A DNA stretch of 64,000 nt, taken from the NCBI GenBank assembly GCA_905116865.2, contig CAJHNH020008555.1, positions 285,658 through 349,657 of the forward strand, read 5' to 3'. The DNA comes from Candidula unifasciata. Its lineage: Eukaryota > Mollusca > Gastropoda > Stylommatophora > Geomitridae. Positions within the stretch are counted from its first letter, which is position 1, and each line of letters starts with the position of its first letter. The translations under genes were made by a program, and so were the position numbers. Shown one piece after another: positions 20,743-30,800 of this stretch. Under the pieces are notes generated by a model. That model was not told where the DNA came from. It worked only from the letters and a program-made list of their open reading frames with translations, and did no database searches.

Positions 20743-21245
20743 GCAGTTACGTTTAACTGTTTATATTAGGGATGTACCGAATATTCGCTTCGTATTCGCT
20801 CGGGGCCGAATAGCAAACCTAATAACTATTCGGTATTCGGCTGAATACTTGCGGTAATGCTGAATACGAATAGTGGTTAACTTACACCCGTTTCTGCATA
20901 CACTGCGATGGACTGAAATAACTCTCTCATTAACACAATAGCTGTTGTTGCCTAAGTCTGTTGTAGCGGGGGAAACTGCGACCCGGTTTCGTGGTACAGC
21001 AGCTGGCAAGGTCTTTGCCTGCTGACTTGACCGAGGCATTACAGCAAAGGTTCTCAAACACTGACCCACTGGACTAGTGAATAATAAACATGTCAAGATT
21101 TCCTACCTTGGTTCACACTGTCAAGCGTTATCTTTGTGCACCACCTACACGCATACCATGTGAACGTCTGTTTAGTACAGCTGGAAATACCTTCAGTGAG
21201 ACAAGTAGCTGCCTTAATGCTGACAACATGGAGCGATTGTTTTAA
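20743..21245 (+). mobile_element. hAT transposon remnant next to a satellite unit
   Basis: 20743-20765 (AGCAGTTACGTTTAACTGTT) is a unit remnant of the 39-bp satellite. TAGGGATGTACCGAATATTC then resembles hAT-type ends. At 21099-21245 the plus-strand frame reads FPTLVHTVKRYLCAPPTRIP, CERLFSTAGNTF and LNADNMERLF with a stop, the C-terminal dimerisation region typical of hAT/ZBED transposases. The central transposase is missing and no right end was found. Confidence 0.75.
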
Positions 21246-21598
21246 GCTAATGCAGCTTTCATGCATTAACTAAGCTGTCAGTGACAATTTACAAGTTTAG
21301 TTACTTGTTATAAAACTAAGAATACTTTCATTCCTATGTATTAGCTACCACTGAAGGATGCAAAACATAAAATGTTATTAAATGTTTACTATTCTTTACT
21401 ACATTTTGTGAAGTAAAATTTAAGCGTACATTTGACATTATGAATGTTTTTTAGATCTATTTTATACACTATGCACTAATCGAAAGTGGAATAATTGGCC
21501 TCGTTTTGAATAGTGCGAAGACAATTAATGGTAGTATCAAAGAAAATAATTATTCCTAAATGTGTAATAAAAGTCAATGGTTTTTTTTTTTTTTTGGT
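21246..21598. other. No recognised feature, AT-rich
   Basis: It may contain the decayed 3' part of the hAT element. No matching terminal repeat is visible. It ends in a T15 run. Confidence 0.35.
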
Positions 21599-21626
21599 GG
21601 GGGGGGGGGGGGGGGGGGGGGGGGGG
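21599..21626 (+). repeat. Poly(G) tract
   Basis: G28 lies directly between a T-run and a LINE fragment. Confidence 0.97.
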
Positions 21627-21990
21627 ACAAGTACAGAAATGTAAGTATTTGGGCACATGGATAACATCAGATGGAAGAGGCATTACTGAAATAAGAAACA
21701 GAATAGGACAGGCAGAAACTGCATTTTATAAAATGAAGAACATATTATGCAATATATCTTTGTCATTGAAGGTTAGAAAAAGAATTCTTGCTTGCTACAT
21801 ACATCCCTACATACATCCAGTTTTAACATATGGCTGTGAGTCCTGGACAATCGGTAGGCAGGCCAAATAATTTCTAGAGGCCTTGGAGATGTGGTTTTAC
21901 AGAAGAAGGCTTAGAATACCTTGGACAGCCAAAAAGAGCAACCAAGAGGTTTTGAAAGAGGAGAGAGCCCGAAGACTACTTATCACAAAC
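21627..21990 (+). mobile_element. RTE-like LINE, RT C-terminal fragment
   Basis: It encodes VQKCKYLGTWITSDGRGITE, RIGQAETAFYKMKN, VLTYGCESWT, then (after a stop) LEALEMWFYRRRLRIPWTAK and QEVLKEERARRLL. This is the thumb/C-terminal part of an endonuclease-RT LINE of the type often annotated as RTE. It is cut at both ends. Confidence 0.8.
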
Positions 21991-22124
21991 ATATCACGTA
22001 TTTATTAATGATTTTGTCAATGTGATACACGTTTGTCTTATTTGTTTTCCTCACAAGCTGCAACAGCTCTGCCTTCAAATATGTGCCGTCAAAGTTATTG
22101 GAGTTTTTTAAAAAAAACAGCCTA

Positions 22125-22310
22125 GTCATCTCCTTGTGAGATGCAATTTTTCATTATTTTGCCAGTGGCCACAATATAGCCCGACCTTAAATATGGTCTA
22201 ATGGCTGAACGCGGATTCTGGCACCTCTCCACGGGTGATCCTCATCCACATTGTGGCACTTTGTGTCATCGGGTGTTTATCGCTTGTGTGATGTCCTAGT
22301 GGGGTAAAAT
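22125..22310 (+). repeat. Interspersed repeat family C, copy 2
   Basis: Carries GCCAGTGGCCACAATATAGC, GGTGATCCTCATCCACATTG and TATCGCTTGTGTGATGTCC, as at 7855-8035. Confidence 0.8.
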
Positions 22311-22970
22311 CTACTACTACTATTGGAGTTTATTGTTTATCGCCAATGTACCTTGAGGAAACTATAGGCACTGAACCACCAGAAGAAGTGTATTGAATGC
22401 ACATCAAGACATTTGCTGCGGGAGACGGAGCATCTATGGGTATGCCTGGTGATGTTGATTCTCAAATCAGTTATCTAAGCCCTTTTAAAATTCAGATGAA
22501 ACCCGTTAACTGTTTGGAGAAAGTTACAGTATGCAAACGCTTAAAATTCATGGGACGTCAAAATGTTTTATTTAAATGTTGTTTGAAAGAGGCTAAGATA
22601 CGAAGGCATACTTTCACATACATCAGAAAGGCACAGTAGGCATCAGAGGGAGGGGGCACAATATGACAGAAGAGAGTTCGCAAAAAATAATAACAATGAG
22701 TTGAGTTATGAGTTATGAGTCATAACTCAACAATAGAGTTGCCAGATACTCAGTTTTTCCCACTGGAATCCCCCGTCCCCACTGCCCAAACTGGTTTCCT
22801 ATGGAGAAAGTTTAGTATTTTGATTATGTATATTGTATAGCCTATTGATAATTAACATTGAAAAAACGCACGACCACCTGTGAACAGGAGAGATATTAGA
22901 ACAAGTAACACGTTTCTCTTATCTTTCACACATAGTAACATATGATTGTCGAAGTGAAACATAAATCTAA
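22311..22970. other. No recognised gene; short perfect palindrome
   Basis: An 80-codon frame at 22397-22639 (MHIKTFAAGDGASMGMPGDV) matches nothing I know. At about 22703-22721 GAGTTATGAGTCATAACTC is a perfect inverted repeat around a single base. Confidence 0.35.
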
Positions 22971-22974
22971 AACA

Positions 22975-23170
22975 GAATATGAACGGCCAAAACTATCTTC
23001 AAAAACATACGCAAATTATGGCCACTAGAGAGACGAACAACACACTAAAAATGAGAATCGTCAAATGTTACGTATGCTCAACCCTGCTGTATGGTGTAGA
23101 AACGTGGACACTGAACAAGCATCAAGAAAATCGAATTGAGTCTTTGGAAATGTGGATATACAGAAGAACA
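22975..23170 (+). mobile_element. LINE RT fragment, part 1 (split by a MITE)
   Basis: It encodes [40 protein letters not shown] and MWIYRRTG, the RT C-terminal region. The reading stops where a MITE begins. Confidence 0.8.
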
Positions 23171-23453
23171 GGTGTTTTTTTTTTTTAATACGACCACATC
23201 TCGTCGGCTTCGTAGGGAATTTCTAGGGATGATTAGGGGTTATCCTTGACAGTACCACATTATGGAGGACGGCGGGGGGGGGGGGGGGGGGGGGGGGGGG
23301 TAGGGTTAGGCTAGTGTTACATGAATAGAGATTACTAATAAGCCTAACTTTAAACCCCCCCCCCCCCCTGTCCTCCATACTATGGGACGTACTAGGGATT
23401 TCCCTACCAAATCTAGAGGCCGACGAGACGTGGTCGTATAAAATTAAAGTACC
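23171..23453. mobile_element. MITE family G with G/C-run arms
   Basis: The left end (AATACGACCACATCTCGTCG) and right end (CGACGAGACGTGGTCGTATA) are inverted copies. Inner arms carry GTAGGGAATTTCTAGGGAT opposed by CTAGGGATTTCCCTAC, then ATTATGGAGGAC and G26 opposed by C14 and GTCCTCCATACTAT. The palindrome is long and has no ORF. It sits inside a LINE fragment. Confidence 0.85.
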
Positions 23454-23549
23454 GAAAAGTTCGTATTTTACAGTAATAAAAACAGTCCAGCTCAGAGGTT
23501 CTGTGAAGACTACACATGAAAAAAAAAAAAGAATTACTGAAAGAAATTA

Positions 23550-23785
23550 AGAAAAGAGACAATTGAAATACTTTGGCCACATTAAAAGACACAACACGCT
23601 TTTAAAAACCATAATGAAGGCAAAAAGTCGAGGGCACGACAGCAAGAGATAGACAACGTGACAAACAGGAGGACAATATCACAAGATAGACGAACAGCAA
23701 TCTGAGACAGTGTACAACCAAGACAAGAAGTATCGCGTATTGCAGCTAACCTTCAATGCGGAGACGGCACCTGCATAAATATACT
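23550..23785 (+). mobile_element. LINE RT fragment, part 2
   Basis: After the MITE, the frame RQLKYFGHIKRHNTLLKTIM and KAKSRGH continues the same kind of LINE C terminus. Part of the intervening sequence (23460-23540) is not LINE-like, so the split is not perfectly clean. Confidence 0.65.
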
Positions 23786-24815
23786 ATTTGATAAATGTAG
23801 TTAGAAGCAAACCACGAGTCTGTTTTTTGTTTTTTTAATATCTTTTTTTAATGTTTTTTTTTTTTTTTTAATATGGCAACTCTAAATAAAAACTAGAAAT
23901 GTATGGAAAGAGAAGTAGAAGAAGAATAAAAGAAACTTCTTGCCAGCCTCTCTCATCAAGGTACAAAAAACGAACTGATAGTGCTATTAGAGATATTAAA
24001 GTATCAAAAAAAAAGCATGATTGTTTAAGCCAGTTGACAAGTTACATGATACTGATACATATTATGAGAGGGCTTCAAGTGAAAACCTTTATTCACAGAT
24101 GAACTTTTATGATTTTCATCCCAAACCCCCCCCCCCCCCCTGCCACCCCTAAAGGGATAACAGAATGCTGCTTCTCTTTGGTGACTTCGAAAAATGAAGT
24201 GGTCATCTTCAAGTTGTCAAGTGCTTAACACTCCTGACATCCTTAATAATAACAGTTACAGGTTCCAAGGCAATAGCACGGCTACTCTCAGCTCTATCAC
24301 ACTTTTAGGGCTTTCATTTGAAGCCCTCTCGTATTTATTTGAAAATAATACACATTATTTATTTTTAGTTTGGTTATTGGCCGCCTTGGTAATTTGTTCT
24401 GAATTGGTCTGAATTTGATTAAATTAGGGCAAATACATGTAAGGGGGTGAGGGGGGGGGGTGTCATTAACTGAGTGAAGATAAGAAAAACATGCAGACAC
24501 TCACGGGGTCAGATGAAGCAGCTCTAATCCAAATGAAAATGTCTTCGATAACAGCGAAACAGGAAGACTGTGCGCTCGAGAGACGATCCTGTACGATATG
24601 AATCAGGAAATAACATATCAATTACTCGGTCTCATTTAGTTTGATTCTGGCTTTCAAGGTGACAAATTCGCAGAGGTACAACGGTTCTAAATCTGATTGG
24701 AAGCCCTACCCCTTGCTTCTTTTAGCAAGTGAATGACCCTATTTTATGCCAGTAGAGAATGGGGAATATATCATAAAAAGACATATAACCAACGAAAAAC
24801 AGAACAAGTCAGTAT
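23786..24815. other. No recognised feature
   Basis: T-rich stretches, a C14 run at about 24127-24140 and a G-rich patch at 24447-24460. The frames at 23899-24102 and 24194-24412 show no domain. Confidence 0.35.
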
Positions 24816-25130
24816 TCACATTATCACAAACGGCAAGTGAATGTTGGGACTAGATGGTGTTTATCAGTATATTGCATGAATATAAAATACCAGGAACAAG
24901 TATACACAGAATCACTCAACTGATTTGGGAAATAAAAGGGCAGACAGACTGGCTGTATCTGCACTACTGGGTGGTGAACTGATACATGACAATGACAAAC
25001 TACTGAGAGTAAAATTTGCCTTAAAAGAAAAAGCCACAACAGGCAAAAACATGCTGAAGTTGGTTCTGCAACTAACTTTTTTAACTACACTTTCAGTACA
25101 TGACATCATCAAACAAATGTGCTAAAAGTA
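24816..25130 (+). mobile_element. LINE RNase H C-terminal fragment
   Basis: Encodes GNKRADRLAVSALLGGELIH, matching the GNERAD-LA motif at the end of the RNase H domain, then DKLLRVKFALKEKATTGKN. A GYYx-like upstream part is degraded. Confidence 0.65.
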
Positions 25131-25214
25131 GTCACTAAATTAGTAGAATAACCACTGCTATTGACTAACGCTGTTTTGGGGAAGCTAGAAAGTAGAAGAA
25201 GAAGACTTGCATTA

Positions 25215-26045
25215 GCAATCTTCTTCTTCTTCACTTCCTCTTTTACCGCTGTGTGTGTCGAGGGAGATATAAGGTTCTGTTTCTAGCTCTTCTGGCTGCC
25301 TCGACCATAGGCACATCGTGCTGTTGTAGAGTTTCTCTGATGTTATCATTCCATCTTGTTCTTGGTCTACCCCGTGCTCTACGTCCTTCTTCTCTTCCCA
25401 TGTATGCTTTGTATGGTATGGTGTCACAAGGCATTCTCTCTAAGTGGGCAAACCATTTCACTTGCTGTCTTTGTATGTAATCCAGAATTGGTTCTGTGCC
25501 GACTTGTTCTCTTTGATCTCATTTCTGATCTTATCTCTTATGGTCACTCCTACAGCCCTTCTCAGACATCTCATTTCCGTGGTTACTAATTTTCTTTTAT
25601 GGTTTGTTGTGAGTGACCATGTCTGGCACTGGTAGCACAGAGTTGGAATAAATATGCTTTGAATAAGATGTCTCTTTGTGCTGATTGGGATTGTCTTATG
25701 CTGTAAGAGGGGGGCTAGCTGTCCCAATACTTGGTTTGCTTTACTGCATCTAATGTCAATTTCTTTATCCAATTTCCCATCTTCGGTAAATGTAGTTCCC
25801 AGATATTTAAACTCAGATGCCTGTTTAATGCCTTTGTATTCTATTGTTATGTTTAGATCTGTCTTCTTTTTTCCTATTGACATTACTTCTGTCTTTTCAG
25901 TGTTGATTCTCATATTATTTGTTTTACATTCTTCATTCATGGATGTTAGATGTTGTTGCAATTTCATGGCTGTATCTGCTATCAAGGCCTGGTCATCTGC
26001 AAAGAGTAATTCGTTGATCTTACTAAGATCTTCATTCATTAGCAA
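25215..26045 (-). mobile_element. LINE reverse transcriptase, C-terminal half
   Basis: A 195-codon minus frame starts MLMNEDLSKINELLFADDQA, with catalytic FADD at 26003-25992. It continues through MRINTEKTEVMSIGKK, FKYLGTTFTEDGKLDKEIDI and LCYQCQTWSLT. After a frameshift near 25455 come MKWFAHLERMPCDTIPYKAY and RRARGRPRTRWNDNIRETLQ. It begins abruptly before FADD. A degraded relative lies at 58475-58830. Confidence 0.88.
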
Positions 26046-26550
26046 TGCAGAGATTAAATAACATGAAGAACCTATGGCAAACCACTAGTAAATTGGTTAA
26101 AGTAAAAATTTTGAGATCCTGCATTTTTCCTGTGGCAACTGACAGTTGTGAGTCTTGGGCTCTTACTCAGTCATTGGGGAAAACGATTGGATCTTTTGAA
26201 TTGAAATGTTAAAGAAAAATTCTTAGAATACTATGGATCAGGAAGAGGAAAATCATCGACATTCTGAACGAGTTAAACATCAAGGAGAACTGGCTCATAA
26301 ACAGCATCCTGTCACGAAAGTTGAAGTATTTTGGCCACATCAAGCGTCATGGTGGCTTGGAAAAGACGGTGATGGAAGGTGCAGTTTGTGGAAGGCGGGC
26401 AGGGGTCGACCACCACGAAGATGGATACAAGACATTGAGGATGGATTGGCATTGAAAGCACAAAGGGCCGGAGGGCTGGCTATGGAAAGGGATACTTTCA
26501 GGAGTGCTGTGAAGAGAGCGACGTTCTGTGAAGGACTTGCTGATTGATGA
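26046..26550 (+). mobile_element. LINE C-terminal fragment, opposite orientation
   Basis: Reads NMKNLWQTTSKLVKVKILRS, ESWALTQ, ILRILWIRKRKIIDILNELN, LKYFGHIKRHGGLEKTVMEG, then after frameshifts a RWIQDIEDG stretch and a C-terminal FRSAVKRATFCEGLAD block. It abuts the minus-strand LINE at 26045 head to head. The same family occurs at 45970-46395. Confidence 0.8.
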
Positions 26551-27730
26551 TGAGAAAGTGGCAATGAAATATTCGTTAAAAAAAGTCTTGAAAAAGTCCA
26601 CCACGGGCTTCAATGCGTGATTCTACACGTATTGTCGAATACCTTCTACAACGTGTCTGCTGTTATTTCGTAAATTCTGATTGCTTCCACTGATAACCCA
26701 ATTTTGCTTTCGGTGCAGACGACAGTCATTCGCTGCATAATGTTTCACATTTGACTGTCAGCTCATTTTTTTTTTAAATGCCATCAGGTTTGTTAAATTT
26801 TGTCCTACGTGCAACGGGTAATGAGACTTGAACAAAGCACCCTATATTACACAGCCAGGGTGTTTATTGCCAGTCGGCGTAGAGATCTAAGACTGGTTTA
26901 CAACAAACGATCTTCTCTAGAACCTTGTCTGTTTGACTGTCTCTTGTTTGTCTTCCCAAGGTGGGGAGGGGGGTGGCTTTTTTTTGGGTGGCCGGGGGGG
27001 GGGGGGGGGTGGCCAATATGGATCACATGTTATTAGAGGTGAACCTTAGAGCTGAACCCATGTTTTATGTAGACAAGCTGTTCCAATGCACAGCAGGAGA
27101 AACAGTCTTAAGATCATGTTCTTGCTGGTCCGAAATCTTCACGGAAAAGGTGGGGGAGGAGAGCACATCTCTTTACTAAAGCCCCTCTCCCTCTCCCCCT
27201 TTCCGGCAGCAGACGGCTCAGCTACGGACTGCCAAATGCTTGCCCCCCCCCCCCCCCCCCCCAACCACCACCAATATTTGGGGTTTGGAAAAAATCCGAC
27301 TGGCTACCCTGCATTTATGACTGCTTTTAGCGCATTCCCTTGATCTTTTACCAAACGATCATCCAAGCAGACGTTGACCTTGATTAACTGCAGAGGTCCA
27401 CTGTTCTTGCGTACAAAACACAAAACAGAGATTCGTGAAAAAGTTGTCTTACTGAAATTATACCAGCTAAAACAAATACAGTAAAGACAACAACGGTTCT
27501 GAAATGCCAAGCTCTAATTGTGAAAAACATACTAACGCAGACGGGTTTTCCTAGTGACACTCGCGATCGCCATGAGTTGTGATTCTTACTATAACAATAT
27601 AGTCTGGAAAAACAGAAAGGTGCCAACCACAAGTTCTCTGAAGTAGAGGCAGCGACAACCTGTCATGAGAGTGGGGGGAAACTCGTTACATTCACCTTAG
27701 GGCTGAAAATGCATGGGCTGGAGAACTGGC
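26551..27730. other. No recognised gene; poly(G) and poly(C) runs
   Basis: G16 at 26994-27009 and C20 at 27243-27262. The 27300-27660 stretch has several short open frames in both directions, and I could not identify any of them. Confidence 0.35.
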
Positions 27731-27784
27731 TTTAGTGTTGTTGTTGTTGTTGTTTTGTTTTTATTTTTTTGTTCTGTTCTCGCG

Positions 27785-28075
27785 AACCAAGATAAGTGGA
27801 AGTCACCGCCAGACGCTCGCCTGTGATCGGAAGGTCGTGGGTTCGTGTCCTGGCGGAGCCGGACATGTTTTCAAGGATGACCTTGGCTCTCAGGTTGACC
27901 CAGCCTTGAGTGGGTCCCAGGTACAATTAAAGGTTGCCGGTGTGATGCTGACCACATCACCCACCAAGTGTCGTGTGATCTATAAAGGTCAAGCCCTATA
28001 TGCCCAATACACACGAAGGCGTGGGAAAAAGGGCCTTTACAATTGTTACCTACCAAGATATGATCAGCCTTCTGC
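27785..28075 (+). repeat. tRNA-derived SINE family S, copy 1
   Basis: A tRNA-like head (CGCTCGCCTGTGATCGGAAG, B box GTGGGTTCGTGTCC) is followed by a conserved body: GACCTTGGCTCTCAGGTTGA, CCCAGCCTTGAGTGGGTCCC, CACATCACCCACCAAGTG and ATCTATAAAGGTCAAGCCCT. Copies at 33835 and 47330 are reversed; 36388 is in the same direction. Confidence 0.85.
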
Positions 28076-28254
28076 AATGAACCTGCTACTTGAGGACAGT
28101 AGTATGTCTTTACGGAACTGGTGAAATTTTTTGCTAGATATTATAATCTCCTATTAATCTACGATGTTAGAAATAGCATTAGTCACGACAGCAGCGGCAA
28201 AATAACCATTAACTAAACATATATCATTAGAAAAAACGAAAACAGTAGCAGTAA

Positions 28255-28415
28255 CGACTGACATCACACAAGCGATAAACACCCGATGACACAAAGTGCC
28301 GCCATGTGGATGAGGATTACCGTGGAGAGGTCCCAGAAACCGCGTTCAGACAATTGGCCATATTTATGGCCTGCCTTTATTGCGGCCCCTGGCAAAAGCC
28401 AGGGTGGGGCTTCAA
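28255..28415 (-). repeat. Interspersed repeat family C, copy 3
   Basis: Reverse complement of 7855-8035 (CACACAAGCGATAAACACCC, AAGTGCCGCCATGTGGATGA, CCAGGGTGGGGCTTC). Confidence 0.8.
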
Positions 28416-29004
28416 ATAACAAAAAATTTCGTCCTTTGAAGGACGAAACTGGATCTATACAGTAGCAGTAGCTTTAAAAAAAAAGGCAGTGGAAAAATTA
28501 GTAACTGGGAAAAGAGGGGCAGAAACAAAGCCTGCAATAACACCACCACCAGGAAAAATTAATAATAACCTAAATGAAAAGACAGGATAGGTAAATATAA
28601 TAAAAATAGAAACAGCTACATAAGCAAAATTAAAATAGTTATCGAGACAATAAATATATTTTAATAATAATAATCATTAAAATAATAATTTTTAAAAGAC
28701 AGAGGGACACAACCATGAACAGAAACACTATCAATAACATGCAAATGTGTTGCAGGATCCATAATGAAAAGGGAGATAAGAAATAGCATCACTCTTGCCT
28801 TTAGTAGCCAGGTGTGATCAGTTCGCATGTGTAAGCATTAGCAGGTAACGATTAAACTGGAGAATGTGTCGCGTGATATTGTCTTTATCGTCGTGTTGCT
28901 GTTGAGAATATGCGTGCGCAGCTAGCATTGTAGTGCTTAGTACTGGTAGCTTTCGCACATGACAGTTTCTGCACCAGTAGCGTAAGCTTGCAGCGAGCGT
29001 TCTT
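28416..29004. other. No recognised feature, A-rich
   Basis: A/T-rich sequence with AATAAT runs around 28660-28690. No frame of interest. Confidence 0.35.
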
Positions 29005-29170
29005 TTTCGCTAAGCTCAAGTTGAGGTCTAAGGTCTTGAACAACGGAACAACATCATGGCACACGGGTAGTAACCCATAAGTGTTCCGTTCTTCTTCTAC
29101 CTTAAGTCTGAGTCCGAAGAAGCTCAGCACAGTGCACAGGCTCTGTAGCAACGGCGAGGATCCTTAAATA
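29005..29170 (-). repeat. Interspersed repeat family E, copy 1
   Basis: On the minus strand: GGATCCTCGCCGTTGCTACA, then TCTTCGGACTCAGACTTAAG and CACTTATGGGTTACTACCCG. It matches 36920-37068 on the plus strand. The 88-codon minus frame lies mainly in this repeat and is not taken as a gene. Confidence 0.75.
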
Positions 29171-29249
29171 CTTCGAGTAGATTTTTAACTCAAAATTTTG
29201 CTCGGGCAGCGCCGTTAGGCTACTCTTTTCGATTTCCAACTGCCAAGGG

Positions 29250-29435
29250 ATTTTTTACCTGCGCAATAATGCACATGTGTTTCCGATCTCACTACCCAGA
29301 GACGAGGGGAAATTACTAGAAGTCCAAACCCACGTGAAAAAATCCCAGCCCTTACCGGGGATTGAACCCGGAACCTCTAGAACTCGAGGCTGACACCATG
29401 CCTCGAGACCACCAACGCAGCCCCCGTAAACCACT
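29250..29435 (-). repeat. tRNA-derived SINE
   Basis: The minus strand reads GGGGGCTGCGTTGGTGGTCT, then a B box at CCGGGTTCAATCCCCGG. A short body runs to the TTTTTTACCTGCGC stretch on the plus strand. Confidence 0.65.
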
Positions 29436-29804
29436 TGACGTATCTGTAATAAATAGTAAATTAATAATAAACAGTAAGCCACTCTTTCATATAATGGTCC
29501 CTTATTATTCAAAGACAAAAAAAAAAAAAAATCCAATTCAGGGCCTCAAGAGGTCGTAGTTAGGCAGTAAGTAATATTTCTTTGCCAGTGGACAGTGAGT
29601 GCAAGCGACAATAACAGTCGTTACATACACGCCTCGCCACTGATTGCCTACCATGTGTATCCCAGGAAGCCAATAAAGGATTCTGCAAGACTGGAATGAA
29701 TGGTTTACCACTATGCTAGGTAATCGAGGACAGGTCGACTTAAAAACGATGATATCAGGGGCAAGGTCAGCACAGAAACAATACTGAGCTTTATAAGTAG
29801 ACAA
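29436..29804. other. No recognised feature
   Basis: Contains an A16 run (29518-29531) and AT-rich sequence. No domain is seen. Confidence 0.35.
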
Positions 29805-30060
29805 TAAATTAAATGGTTTGGCCAGGTAGCAAGACTGGCATCAGACAGGGCACCACAGAGAGCAATGTAAAACAGATACAATGGTAACAGAGCCAGAGGT
29901 CGACCACGCAAAATATGGACCTCAGAAATATCAGAGAAACTGAAAAGTACTTTATATAAAGCAAACAGAAGGGCCCGTTCCAGAGATCTCTTCCTGTCCT
30001 GACCTTGCCAGGCATTCTAGGAGTAAAGAAAACAAAATAAGAAGAAGAATCCCTGACTCC
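29805..30060 (+). mobile_element. LINE C-terminal fragment
   Basis: Encodes IKWFGQVARLASDRAPQRAM, a stop, RARGRPRKIWTSEISEKLKS and ANRRARSRDLFLS. The GRPRKxW block is typical of the end of LINE ORF2. A short unique stretch leads from here into the AAG array. Confidence 0.65.
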
Positions 30061-30175
30061 GTAGAAAAACCTAATCAATAATGACCACATTTACAACAGA
30101 CATGATGTTGGTTACTACCCATGCTCCACAGAAGACCAGACAAAGAAGACGAAGAACAGAAGTTGTGAGGGGGAG

Positions 30176-30768
30176 GTGAAGAAGAAGAAGAAGAAGAAGA
30201 AGAAGAAGAAGAAGAAGAAGAAGAAGAAGAAGAAGAAGAAGAAGAGAAGAAGAAGAAGAAGAAGAAGAAGAAGAAGAAGAAGAAGAAGAAAAAGAAGAAG
30301 AAGAAAAAGAAGAAGAAGAAGAAGAACAAGACAAAGAAGAAGAAGAAGAAGAAGAAGAAGAAGAAGAAGAAGAAGAAGAAGAAGAAGAAGAAGAAGAAGA
30401 AGAAGAAGAAGAAGAAGAAGAAGAAGAAGAAGAAGAAGAAGAAGAAGAAGAAGAAGAAGAAGAAGAAGAAGAAGAAGAAGAAGAAGAAGAAGAAGACAAA
30501 ATCATAATCAAGGTTCAATCAGTAGCAGACAGAGGAGGAAGAAGAAGAAGAAGAAGAAGAAGAAGAAGAAGAAGAAGAAAGAAGAAGAAGAAGAAGAAGA
30601 AGAAAGAAGAAGAAGAAGAAGAAGAAGAACAAGAATCATCATAATCAAGGTTCAATCAGTAGCAGACAGAGGAGGAGGAGGAGGAAGAAGAAGAAGAAGA
30701 AGAAGAAGAAGAAGAAGAAGAAGAAGAAGAAGAAGAAGAAGAAGAAGAAGAAGAAGAAGAAGAAGAAG

Positions 30769-30800
<32 letters not shown>

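Noticed and set aside
20761..21096. 111-codon minus-strand frame
   Set aside because: It runs antisense through a hAT remnant. The plus strand carries the recognisable transposase C terminus.
28885..29151. 88-codon minus-strand frame
   Set aside because: It lies mostly in interspersed family E, which occurs again at 36920.
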